A DNA stretch of 64,000 bases from Halomonas beimenensis (lineage in GTDB: Bacteria > Pseudomonadota > Gammaproteobacteria > Pseudomonadales > Halomonadaceae): NCBI RefSeq assembly GCF_002549795.1, contig NZ_CP021435.1, positions 2,542,001 through 2,606,000 of the forward strand. The letters are read 5' to 3'. The position numbers and the translations under genes are program-made. Position 1 is the first letter of the stretch; each line of letters starts with the position of its first letter. Below are positions 17,009 through 23,578 of this stretch, in pieces. The notes beneath the pieces are model-generated. The model was not told the origin of the DNA, did no database searches, and saw nothing but the letters and a program-made list of their open reading frames with translations.

Positions 17009-17122
17009 TTGCCGACAGGCTTGAAACCCGCGATCAAAGCCCGTATCTAGGCATCTGCTTCTACTCGCCGCGCCCCCCCGGCGCGGCGCCAGCGTGACAA
17101 CCCTGACGGGAGAGTTCCGGCA

Positions 17123-18022
17123 ATGATGAGAATCCTGCTGTTCCTGGCCACCAACCTGGCGGTAATCGTGGTGGCCAGCATCACCCTGCGCCTGCTGGGC
17201 GTGGAACCCTACCTCACCGCCCAGGGCATCAACTTCAATGCCCTGCTGATCTTCTGCTTCATCTTCGGCATGGCCGGCTCCCTGGTGTCGCTGTTCATCT
17301 CCAAGTGGATGGCCAAGAAGACCACCGGCGCGGTGATCATCGAGCAGCCCTCCAACAGCACCGAGCAGTGGCTGCTCGACACCGTGCGCGAACTCTCGCG
17401 GGACGCCGGCATCGAGACGCCCGAGGTGGGGATCTTCCCGGCCCAGCAGTCCAATGCCTTCGCCACCGGCTGGAACAAGAACGACGCCCTGGTGGCGGTC
17501 TCCGCCGGGCTGCTCAACCGCATGCGCCCGGAAGAGATCCGCGCCGTGCTGGCCCACGAGATCGGCCACGTGGCCAATGGCGACATGGTCACCCTGGCGC
17601 TGGTCCAGGGGGTGCTCAACACCTTCGTGATGTTCTTCGCCCGGGTGGTCGCCCACCTGGTGGACAGCTTCCTGCGCCGGGACGACAGCGAGGGGCTGGG
17701 CTTCTTCGGCTACATGGCGGTGGTGGTGGTCGCCGAGATCGTGTTCGGCCTGATCGCCTCGGCCATCGTCGCCTGGTTCTCTCGCTTCCGCGAGTACCGG
17801 GCCGATGCGGCGGGCGCCAGGCTCGCCGGCAGCGGGGCCATGATCAACGCCCTGGCCCGGCTGAAGGCCGAGACCCAGATGCCCGACCAGATGCCGGACA
17901 CCTTCCGCGCCTTCGCCATCACCACCGGCCAGACCCGCAAGCTGATGGAGAAGGTATTCGCCAGCCACCCGCCGCTGGACGAGCGGATCCGCGCCCTCAA
18001 GGAAGCGGCGTACCGGCAGTAA
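17123..18022 (+). CDS. htpX: Membrane protease HtpX
   Basis: HtpX is a membrane-bound M48 zinc metalloprotease that works with FtsH in quality control of membrane proteins. The 299-residue protein has two N-terminal transmembrane helices (about 4-24 and 38-60), the catalytic HEIGH (145-149), two more hydrophobic segments (about 160-215) and the third zinc-ligand glutamate in the following [16 protein letters not shown] precedes the ATG. Its stop codon directly abuts an 8-bp tandem repeat array and a terminator. Confidence 0.95.
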   Translation: MMRILLFLATNLAVIVVASITLRLLGVEPYLTAQGINFNALLIFCFIFGMAGSLVSLFISKWMAKKTTGAVIIEQPSNSTEQWLLDTVRELSRDAGIETPEVGIFPAQQSNAFATGWNKNDALVAVSAGLLNRMRPEEIRAVLAHEIGHVANGDMVTLALVQGVLNTFVMFFARVVAHLVDSFLRRDDSEGLGFFGYMAVVVVAEIVFGLIASAIVAWFSRFREYRADAAGARLAGSGAMINALARLKAETQMPDQMPDTFRAFAITTGQTRKLMEKVFASHPPLDERIRALKEAAYRQ

Positions 18023-18069
18023 GCGGCCAAGCGGCCAAGCGGCCAAGCGGCCAAGCGGCCAAGCGGCCA
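18023..18069 (+). repeat. 8-bp tandem repeat after the htpX stop
   Basis: Almost six head-to-tail copies of GCGGCCAA begin at the stop codon of htpX. The array is followed by a perfect terminator and by GGCGCTCGGCGCTTGTAGCT-like sequence, an arrangement shared with three other gene ends in this window. Confidence 0.9.
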
Positions 18070-18093
18070 CCAGGATCAAGTGACAAGTCGCAA

Positions 18094-18127
18094 GAAACCC
18101 CATCAGGTGTATGCCCGATGGGGTTTC
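18094..18127 (+). terminator. Terminator after htpX
   Basis: An 11-bp perfect stem (GAAACCCCATC/GATGGGGTTTC) with a 12-nt loop, then CGTTTCTGT. It lies between convergent htpX and pdxB and probably serves both. Confidence 0.8.
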
Positions 18128-18155
18128 GCGTTTCTGTCTCGTCACCCGCCGCCCG

Positions 18156-19337
18156 TCACCGGACAGCTGGGCGCCCGGCGCTCGGCGCTTGTAGCTCACT
18201 CCCTACCCGGAAGCCGGCGGCGGCGAGCGGCTCGGCCAGGGACTCGGCATCCGGCCGCAGGTCGACCGTCAGCGTCGAGAACTCCCGCCGAAGGGGGTAT
18301 TGGGCGCGGCAGGCATCGAACCCCGCGGCCAGCCCCTGGCGCCGGGAGTGGAGCCACAGGGCGTCGTGGTCGCGGCGCACGTCGTAGACGGCCCGCATGC
18401 AAAGGCGCAGGGCCTCCTCCAGCGTCAAGCCGCCATCCAGGCTCAGCGACGGCAGGGGCGGCGCCGGGGCGAGGTCTTCCAGGGACAGTCGCACCGGCAG
18501 CCCCAGCCGATGGGCCAACGCCCGGTAGATGGCATGGGTCCCGCGCAGCTTGCCGTCAAGGCTGTAACCGGCGATATGGGGGGTGGCCAACTCGGCCAGG
18601 TCGCGCAGCGCGGCATCGATGGCGGGCTCGCCTTCCCAGACGTCGAGTACCGCCGAGATGTCGCCTCGCCCGGAGAGGCGGTCCCGCAGCGCCTGGCCGT
18701 CAAGGCAGTCGCCCCGGCCGGCGTTGAGCACCACCGTGCCCGGCACGAGTTCGTCGATGCGCCGGGCGTCCAGCAGGTGATGGGTGGCATGGGGCCCCTC
18801 CCGCACCAGGGGGGTGTGCAGGCAGATCACGTCACAGGCCTCGATCAGGGCATCCAGCTCGACGAAGCCCTCCGCGCCCTCCGCCTCGGCCCGGGGCGGG
18901 TCGCAGGCCAGGGTCTCGATACCCAACGCCTCCAGCCGTGCCAGCAGGCGCCCTCCCACGTTGCCGGCCCCCACCACCCCGATCCGCCGCTCGGCGAGGC
19001 GAAACCCCTGGCGTTCGGCCAGGGTCGCCAGGCTGACCAGCACGTAGTCCACCACCGCCTCGGCATTGCACCCCGGGGCGCTGGCGAAGCCGATGCCCCG
19101 GGTCCCCAGGGCGTCGCGGTCGACGTGATCGGTGCCGATGGTGCAGGTGCCGACGAAACGCAGTCGCGAGCCGGCCACCAGGGCCTCGTCGACCCGGGTG
19201 ATGGAACGCACCACCAGCGCATCGGCCTCGCGCACCGTGGCCGCATCGATTTCACGTCCGGGCACCCGGATCACCTCGCCCAATGGCGCGAAGCACTCCA
19301 TGGCCGCCGGCACGTTGGCGTCGACGACGATTCTCAT
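18156..19337 (-). CDS. pdxB: Erythronate-4-phosphate dehydrogenase PdxB
   Basis: PdxB oxidises 4-phosphoerythronate in pyridoxal-phosphate synthesis. The 393-residue protein has the D-2-hydroxyacid dehydrogenase pattern: VVRSITRV near residue 43, TCTIGTDHVD (about 63-72), the NAD-binding GVVGAGNVGGRL (about 116-127) and a C-terminal PdxB-specific dimerisation domain. GGAGGAG lies before the ATG at 19337. The last dozen codons (LQAPSAGRPAVR) are written in the repeat element shared with the htpX end, so the repeat has probably extended or replaced the native C-terminus. Confidence 0.92.
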   Translation of the reverse strand: MRIVVDANVPAAMECFAPLGEVIRVPGREIDAATVREADALVVRSITRVDEALVAGSRLRFVGTCTIGTDHVDRDALGTRGIGFASAPGCNAEAVVDYVLVSLATLAERQGFRLAERRIGVVGAGNVGGRLLARLEALGIETLACDPPRAEAEGAEGFVELDALIEACDVICLHTPLVREGPHATHHLLDARRIDELVPGTVVLNAGRGDCLDGQALRDRLSGRGDISAVLDVWEGEPAIDAALRDLAELATPHIAGYSLDGKLRGTHAIYRALAHRLGLPVRLSLEDLAPAPPLPSLSLDGGLTLEEALRLCMRAVYDVRRDHDALWLHSRRQGLAAGFDACRAQYPLRREFSTLTVDLRPDAESLAEPLAAAGFRVGSELQAPSAGRPAVR

Positions 19338-19452
19338 GCACTCCTCCTCCCGGTGGCCTCCGGGCTTGTCCGCGGGACGCAAGCCCTTACAATACCGGCC
19401 CATGTTACATGAGCGGCGCGCCTTCGCGCCGCCGCCGACACCGGGAGCCGCC

Positions 19453-19734
19453 GTGATCGTTCGCTGGGAAACCGACCATGACTATGTGCTGGTACATGTC
19501 CATCAGGACATGTTCGGCGACTGGATCTTCAGCCGCGCCTGGGGGCAGATCGGCACCCAGTTCGGCGGCCTCAAGCACCGGCTCGCCGACGACCATGCCC
19601 AGGCCATGATGTGGCTCGAGGACGAGGCGACCATCCAGGCCTCGCGCGGCTTCCGCAAGGTCCTCGAGGCCGACGACCACAGCCCCGAGGGGCGTGATGC
19701 GGTCAGCCAGCTGTCGCTGCTGGATACGCCGTAG
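19453..19734 (+). CDS. Small WGR-like domain protein
   Basis: The 93-residue protein looks like a WGR domain: YVLVHVHQDMFGDW (about residues 9-22), then SRAWGQIGTQFGG (about 25-37) and a helix ending in ASRGFRK. WGR domains bind nucleic acids in PARPs and in several stand-alone bacterial proteins whose role is not known. A GTG at 19453 with GGGAG 5 nt before is preferred; the ATG at 19402 gives a low-complexity extension and sits only a few bases past a TACAAT that could be the -10 element. The gene stops at the left edge of the nested insertion. Confidence 0.6.
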   Translation: MIVRWETDHDYVLVHVHQDMFGDWIFSRAWGQIGTQFGGLKHRLADDHAQAMMWLEDEATIQASRGFRKVLEADDHSPEGRDAVSQLSLLDTP

Positions 19735-19780
19735 GTCGTAGTCGGGTAGACCGGGCGATTGCTCGACCCGGCCCCCCACA

Positions 19781-19813
19781 GAGCCGGACGTGCGCGATTG
19801 ACGCATCCGGCTC
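19781..19813 (-). ncRNA. Group II intron domain V hairpin
   Basis: On the minus strand GAGCCGGATGCG pairs with CGCACGTCCGGCTC around a short loop, the shape and near-sequence of catalytic domain V. Domain VI and the TCTACCCGAC 3' end follow. Confidence 0.8.
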
Positions 19814-19821
19814 TTCAACCA

Positions 19822-21135
19822 TCAGGTTCGCTGAAAGGACAAGCGGTGGACAATCCTGGCACGTGGTAACGGAAGTATCGACAGCAGTTGAGCTGCCTTG
19901 TCCCATGAGAACCCTGCCTTCTGTGATCGCCGCCTGAGCCACTTGATCCAGATACCCCGAACCATGTGCAGGAAGCGCTGCAGGGCCTCCATGTTGTTGG
20001 TTATCCCGTAATACGCGTAATGCCCGGTGACCTTTCGACAGAGTTGACGGTGCTGGTCTCGTAGGGGCAGGTGACGGTTGGCTCGGCACCACAGCGAAAT
20101 TCGCTTCAGCCCGCGCTTGAACCGATCCTTGGCCGTTTTCTGCTTGATGATCCAGCGACCGCGCCGGGACTTGCCCCAGTAGTGGGTAAAGCCCAGAAAG
20201 TCGAAGGTCTCGGCACGTTGCTCGCGGTGCGGTCGGAACCGCACCAGGCGGGTCTTGGTCGGGTGCAGGGTGAGGCCAAAGCGCGCGAAGCGCTTGGGAA
20301 GCACCTCCAGCACCTTGCGGGCATCGGCTTCGTTGCTGAAGGCCAGCACGACATCATCGGCGAAACGCACCGAGGACGCCCGTCCTCGCAGGCGTGGTTT
20401 GACCTCATTTTCAAACCACTCGTCCAGCACGTAGTGGAGATAGACATTAGCCAACAATGGAGAAATCACCCCCCCTTGCGGGCTGCCTATCTCACCTTTC
20501 TGCCACTGCCCGGCCTCCAGTACCCCGGCCTTGAGCCACTTGCCGATCAGGCGGAGGATGACACCGTCCTTCACTCGTTGCTGCAAAAGCGCGCGCAGGT
20601 GCTGATGATCGATCGTGTCGAAGAAGGCTTGGATGTCCAGGTCGATGACCCAGCCACCTCCCATCGACGACAGGCTATCCCATACCGTCTTGATCGCCTG
20701 ATGCGCCGAGCGCCCCGGTCGGAAGCCGTATGAGCAGCCAAGAAAGTCGTGCTCATAGAGCGGCTCCAGCAGGGCCACCACGGCGCGCTGCAGGACCTTA
20801 TCCTCGAAGGTGGGAATGCCGATCGGCCGTGTGGCGCGCCCATCTCCCTTGGGGATGTGGACACGCCGCACCGGCGGGGCTCGATAGCAACCGCTCTTGG
20901 CCGCCTCCAGCAGACGCTGGATATTGGCCTCGAAGTTGCGCACGAAGTCGTCCGCCGTCTGACCATCAATCCCGACGGCGCCGTCACGGCGCGTCATCAG
21001 GGTGGCCGTCTTCAGCCACTGGGCATCGATGTGGTGCGCCAGTGACGTGAAGGCACGCTGCGGGAAGCGCTCTGCCAGCGCTGCTATCCGCAATTGTGAC
21101 GTGTACATGGACACAGGTTCCTGTGCACCTGCCAT
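19822..21135 (-). CDS. ltrA: Group II intron reverse transcriptase/maturase
   Basis: This 437-residue protein has the reverse transcriptase domains in order: IPKGDGRATRPIGIPTFEDK (RT1-2, about 92-111), YGFRPGRSAHQAI (RT2a), VIDLDIQAFFDTIDH (RT3), GSPQGGVISPLLANVYL (RT4), the catalytic RFADDVVLAF (RT5), then a maturase X domain ending near GHYAYYGITNN. No C-terminal HNH endonuclease is present, so target-primed insertion would use another primer, as in En-less introns such as RmInt1. The ATG at 21135 (MAGAQEPVSM) is preferred; a longer open frame upstream runs through intron RNA. Confidence 0.9.
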   Translation of the reverse strand: MAGAQEPVSMYTSQLRIAALAERFPQRAFTSLAHHIDAQWLKTATLMTRRDGAVGIDGQTADDFVRNFEANIQRLLEAAKSGCYRAPPVRRVHIPKGDGRATRPIGIPTFEDKVLQRAVVALLEPLYEHDFLGCSYGFRPGRSAHQAIKTVWDSLSSMGGGWVIDLDIQAFFDTIDHQHLRALLQQRVKDGVILRLIGKWLKAGVLEAGQWQKGEIGSPQGGVISPLLANVYLHYVLDEWFENEVKPRLRGRASSVRFADDVVLAFSNEADARKVLEVLPKRFARFGLTLHPTKTRLVRFRPHREQRAETFDFLGFTHYWGKSRRGRWIIKQKTAKDRFKRGLKRISLWCRANRHLPLRDQHRQLCRKVTGHYAYYGITNNMEALQRFLHMVRGIWIKWLRRRSQKAGFSWDKAAQLLSILPLPRARIVHRLSFQRT

Positions 21136-21741
21136 GTTTCCCTCTCGCGGTTCTGATGATTGGTCGCCCCTTCCCTCCAGCGGGTCCCGTCGAGCCGGTT
21201 CCCCGCCTTCATCGGTAGTATGAGCGACTCCCGCCTTTCCGTCCGGCTGGCTCCTTGTGGTCGCCCGGCCGTACCCCCTTGAGTGCCCGTGATTTGCTTC
21301 CGATACCGCCAGGCACGACAGCACCGGACCGGGAGCTTTCGGGACAGGTGGCTCCGACACCTGAGCTTTCACCTTTCGGGGGAGAAAGGCGGGCCTCCCA
21401 GGTTCCTGGGAAACCCCTGTGTGGACATGCCCTGCTCTATGACACCGACGGCCCTCTCCCGCCAAGCCAGTACAACGGGTTCGTATTGCCTTCCAGATCC
21501 ATAACGCTGTCGGCGACCGTGATCCGAGGATTTCGATGCTCAATCACGCGGCCTATCCACTCGCTGTGTACGCTTCGCAGTGACGGTTACCCGGCACCAC
21601 GCAACACTCGCTACCGGCTGGTGGCTACCCTTGGCCGAGTGGGACTTTCACCCACTGGGTTTCAATTCGTCCTTTCTGTCGCATGTTCGCGCGACTTCCC
21701 GGACGACCAGGCTTCGCCTGGCGCACTATGGACTCCTCCTC

Positions 21742-22004
21742 GATTGCCAGCACGTTGTGGAAAGGCGGATAGGTACGACTGCTCACGTATATTCGGTCTC
21801 TTCAAGGATGCCTCGGTCATGGGCATCGGACCCTGATGGGGGTTCCGCACGTCGGCTCCCTATCGGATAAACGAGCTCTTGGGCTCTCCGACCTACATGG
21901 GGTGGTCCGACGTCGGTCCGACCTGTTCGCCATCTCACCTCGTGCTCGGCTACCGTGGACGGGCGCCCCTCATGGGGCCGCCCTTCTGGTAACGGCCGCC
22001 GCTC
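21742..22004 (-). ncRNA. Candidate guide (bridge/seek) RNA region of the IS
   Basis: This gene-free stretch lies between the transposase stop and the inverted repeat, where IS1111-group elements encode their guide RNA. It contains CGACCTAC (21889-21896), the complement of the left target half GTAGGTCG, and GGATAAACGAGC (21865-21876), matching the right target half GGGTAAGCGAGC at 10 of 12 positions. The RNA itself and its ends are inferred. Confidence 0.4.
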
Positions 22005-23054
22005 CTAGCCGGCGCACGCCTGAGGACGTGCCGCCAGGGCGGGGTCGTAGGCCACCTTATGGCGCGTGATGGCCCAGGCCAGACGCGCCGTCTTGTTGGC
22101 CAGCGCGATCACCGCCACATTGTCCGGGCGGCGCGCCGTCAGCGCCTGCAGCCATCGACTCAGCCCATCCTCCCGGGCCGTGACATGGCGCAGAACCGCC
22201 CGCGAGCCCTGCACCAGCAGCGTGCGCAGGTAGCGATCCCCGCGCTTGCTGATGCCCAGCAAGCGCGGTCGTCCGCCCGTACTGTGCTGGCGGGGCGTCA
22301 GCCCCAGGGACGCCGCGAACTCGCGACCGCGCGCGAAGGCCTGGCCGTCCCCGAGCGCCCCGGCCAGGGCGCTGGCGGTGATCGGCCCCACCCCGTGCAG
22401 GGCCAGGAGCCGCTTGGCCACCGGATCCTGCCGGGCGTGACGCTCGATCGTCTGGGTCAGTTGCGTGATTCGCGCATCGAGATAGCGCAGGTCCTCGGCC
22501 AACCCGGCCAGCAGCACCCGGAAGTCGTCGCTGAGACCGTTCTCGGCGTCCTCCAGCCAGCATGGCAGGGCACGGCGCAGTGGGGCGATGCCCCTGGGTG
22601 CGACCAGGCCGTATTCCCCGACCAGGCCGCGAATCTGGTTGGCCTTGGCCGTGCGCTGGCCGACCAGTGCCTCGCGGATGCGGTGGGCGGCCTGGGTATC
22701 CTGCTGGGCGACGGTCTTGACCGCCACGAAACGCATATGGGGACGGCTCATGGCCTCGCAGATCGCCTCGGCATCCGCGCGGTCGTTCTTCTGGCTCTTC
22801 ACGTAGGGCTTCACGAACTGGGCGGCGATCAGCCTGACCCGATAGCCGCGTGCCTGCAGCACCCGGGCCCAGTAGTGAGAGGACGCACAGGCTTCCATGC
22901 CGATCTCGGCCCCGGCGGGGGCCCGCCGGACCAGGGCCTCCAGCCACTTGCCGCGCGAGTACTGGCCGCGCCACTGGACCTGGTGATGGCGGTCCACGCC
23001 ATGCACGTGGAAGACGGACTTTGCGATATCGACACCAACCCGGCTAATGTTCAT
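22005..23054 (-). CDS. IS110-family (IS1111 group) transposase
   Basis: The 349-residue transposase has the N-terminal DEDD RuvC-like domain, beginning with GVDIAKSVFHVHG (catalytic aspartate about residue 8), then EIGMEACASSHYWAR (glutamate) and KNDRADAEAI (two aspartates near 91-94). The C-terminal Transposase_20 part has LLALHGVGPITASALAGALG and SLGLTPRQHSTGGRP with the catalytic serine region. GGAGGAG supports the ATG at 23054 over the one at 23093. It appears intact. Confidence 0.92.
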   Translation of the reverse strand: MNISRVGVDIAKSVFHVHGVDRHHQVQWRGQYSRGKWLEALVRRAPAGAEIGMEACASSHYWARVLQARGYRVRLIAAQFVKPYVKSQKNDRADAEAICEAMSRPHMRFVAVKTVAQQDTQAAHRIREALVGQRTAKANQIRGLVGEYGLVAPRGIAPLRRALPCWLEDAENGLSDDFRVLLAGLAEDLRYLDARITQLTQTIERHARQDPVAKRLLALHGVGPITASALAGALGDGQAFARGREFAASLGLTPRQHSTGGRPRLLGISKRGDRYLRTLLVQGSRAVLRHVTAREDGLSRWLQALTARRPDNVAVIALANKTARLAWAITRHKVAYDPALAARPQACAG

Positions 23055-23147
23055 CTGGGCTCCTCCTCCGCTCATGATGGTGGCGGTTTTCACCTACCAT
23101 CCTGGCGCACAGACGCCGTTGTAGGGTGAGGAGGAGTCCATCCCATT

Positions 23148-23217
23148 GGGTAAGCGAGCCTGCGAGCGCACCCGACAAACCATGCCGGATGCGCCTTCGG
23201 CTTATCCGGCCTACGGC
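23148..23217 (+). repeat. REP-like stem-loops, right flank of the insertion
   Basis: Two consecutive units: GGGTAAGCGAGCCTGCGAGC then GCACCCGACA (23148-23176), the right arm of a stem whose left part GTAGGTCG now lies at 19731-19738, and a complete unit with GCCGGAT and ATCCGGC arms ending CCTACGG (23183-23215). They resemble gammaproteobacterial REP/BIME sequences. Confidence 0.65.
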
Positions 23218-23224
23218 TTGCTGC

Positions 23225-23578
23225 CTAGGCTTTCCCCGCAGGGGAAAGGTAGCGCCGCCCGCCGCGCACCTCGGCCCCCCGGGGTTCCGGCCGCTGGGCC
23301 TCACCTCCCCGGGCGGCCCGCCAGGCCGCCTCGTCCAGCCAGCCCCGTGCCGCCAGCCAGGCCGCGAGCCGCTCGGGCTCGAAGCCACGATCCAGCTCCT
23401 CCCCCGCCGCGTCGGCCAGCACCGGGATACGCGTCCCGTAGCGTGTCATCAGCGCCTCGTCCTCGCTGATCTCGACCCGGATCAGCTGCACCTCGACGCC
23501 GGCCAGCCGCCCCAACCAGGCCTCCAAGGCCTCGCAGAGATGGCAGCCCAGGGTCGTGTAGAGGGTTAGACGAATCAT
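23225..23578 (-). CDS. Glutaredoxin-like protein (DUF836 type)
   Basis: The 117-residue protein begins with a thioredoxin-fold strand (LTLYTTLGCHLC) whose CHLC is the redox motif (residues about 12-15), and has the cis-proline segment RIPVLAD (about 50-56). It belongs to the short glutaredoxin-like (DUF836) family, often found beside RNA methyltransferase or heme genes; its substrate is unknown. The start overlaps the rlmKL stop by 4 bp (ATGA). A low-complexity arginine/glycine tail beyond residue about 85 may be due to erosion near the REP elements. Confidence 0.8.
   Translation of the reverse strand: MIRLTLYTTLGCHLCEALEAWLGRLAGVEVQLIRVEISEDEALMTRYGTRIPVLADAAGEELDRGFEPERLAAWLAARGWLDEAAWRAARGGEAQRPEPRGAEVRGGRRYLSPAGKA

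Larger units (their letters stand above)
19741..21726 (-). mobile_element. Group II intron (about 1.99 kb)
   Basis: The 5' end on the minus strand is GTGCGCCAGG (from 21726) and the 3' end is TCTACCCGAC (at 19741), both typical of bacterial group II introns. GGTGAAAGTCCCAC is present in the domain I region, a maturase gene lies in domain IV, and a domain V hairpin is at 19781-19813. The 5' end lies one base from the inverted repeat of the neighbouring IS1111-type element. The exact boundaries are inferred from consensus ends, not from an empty site. Confidence 0.82.
21728..23141 (-). mobile_element. IS110-family element, IS1111 group
   Basis: The element is bounded by perfect 14-bp inverted repeats, ATGGACTCCTCCTC (21728-21741) and its complement (23128-23141). 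Subterminal inverted repeats distinguish IS1111 from other IS110 members. It contains one DEDD transposase gene and a 263-bp non-coding end downstream of it. Its flanks, GTAGGTCG on the left beyond the intron and GGGTAAGCGAGCC on the right, are two halves of a REP-like stem-loop. True tips probably lie a few bases outside the repeats. Confidence 0.8.

Noticed and set aside
15638..18199. Open frame of 853 codons opposite ylqF, alaA and htpX
   Set aside because: Spans three well-supported genes on the other strand and shows only shadow composition.
21136..21543. N-terminal extension of the intron maturase
   Set aside because: The extra 136 codons read through intron RNA domains I-IV and look non-coding; the ATG at 21135 fits the family.
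21836..22069. Small plus-strand frame across the IS non-coding end
   Set aside because: It runs into the transposase gene, lacks a ribosome binding site, and the region is better explained as guide-RNA DNA.
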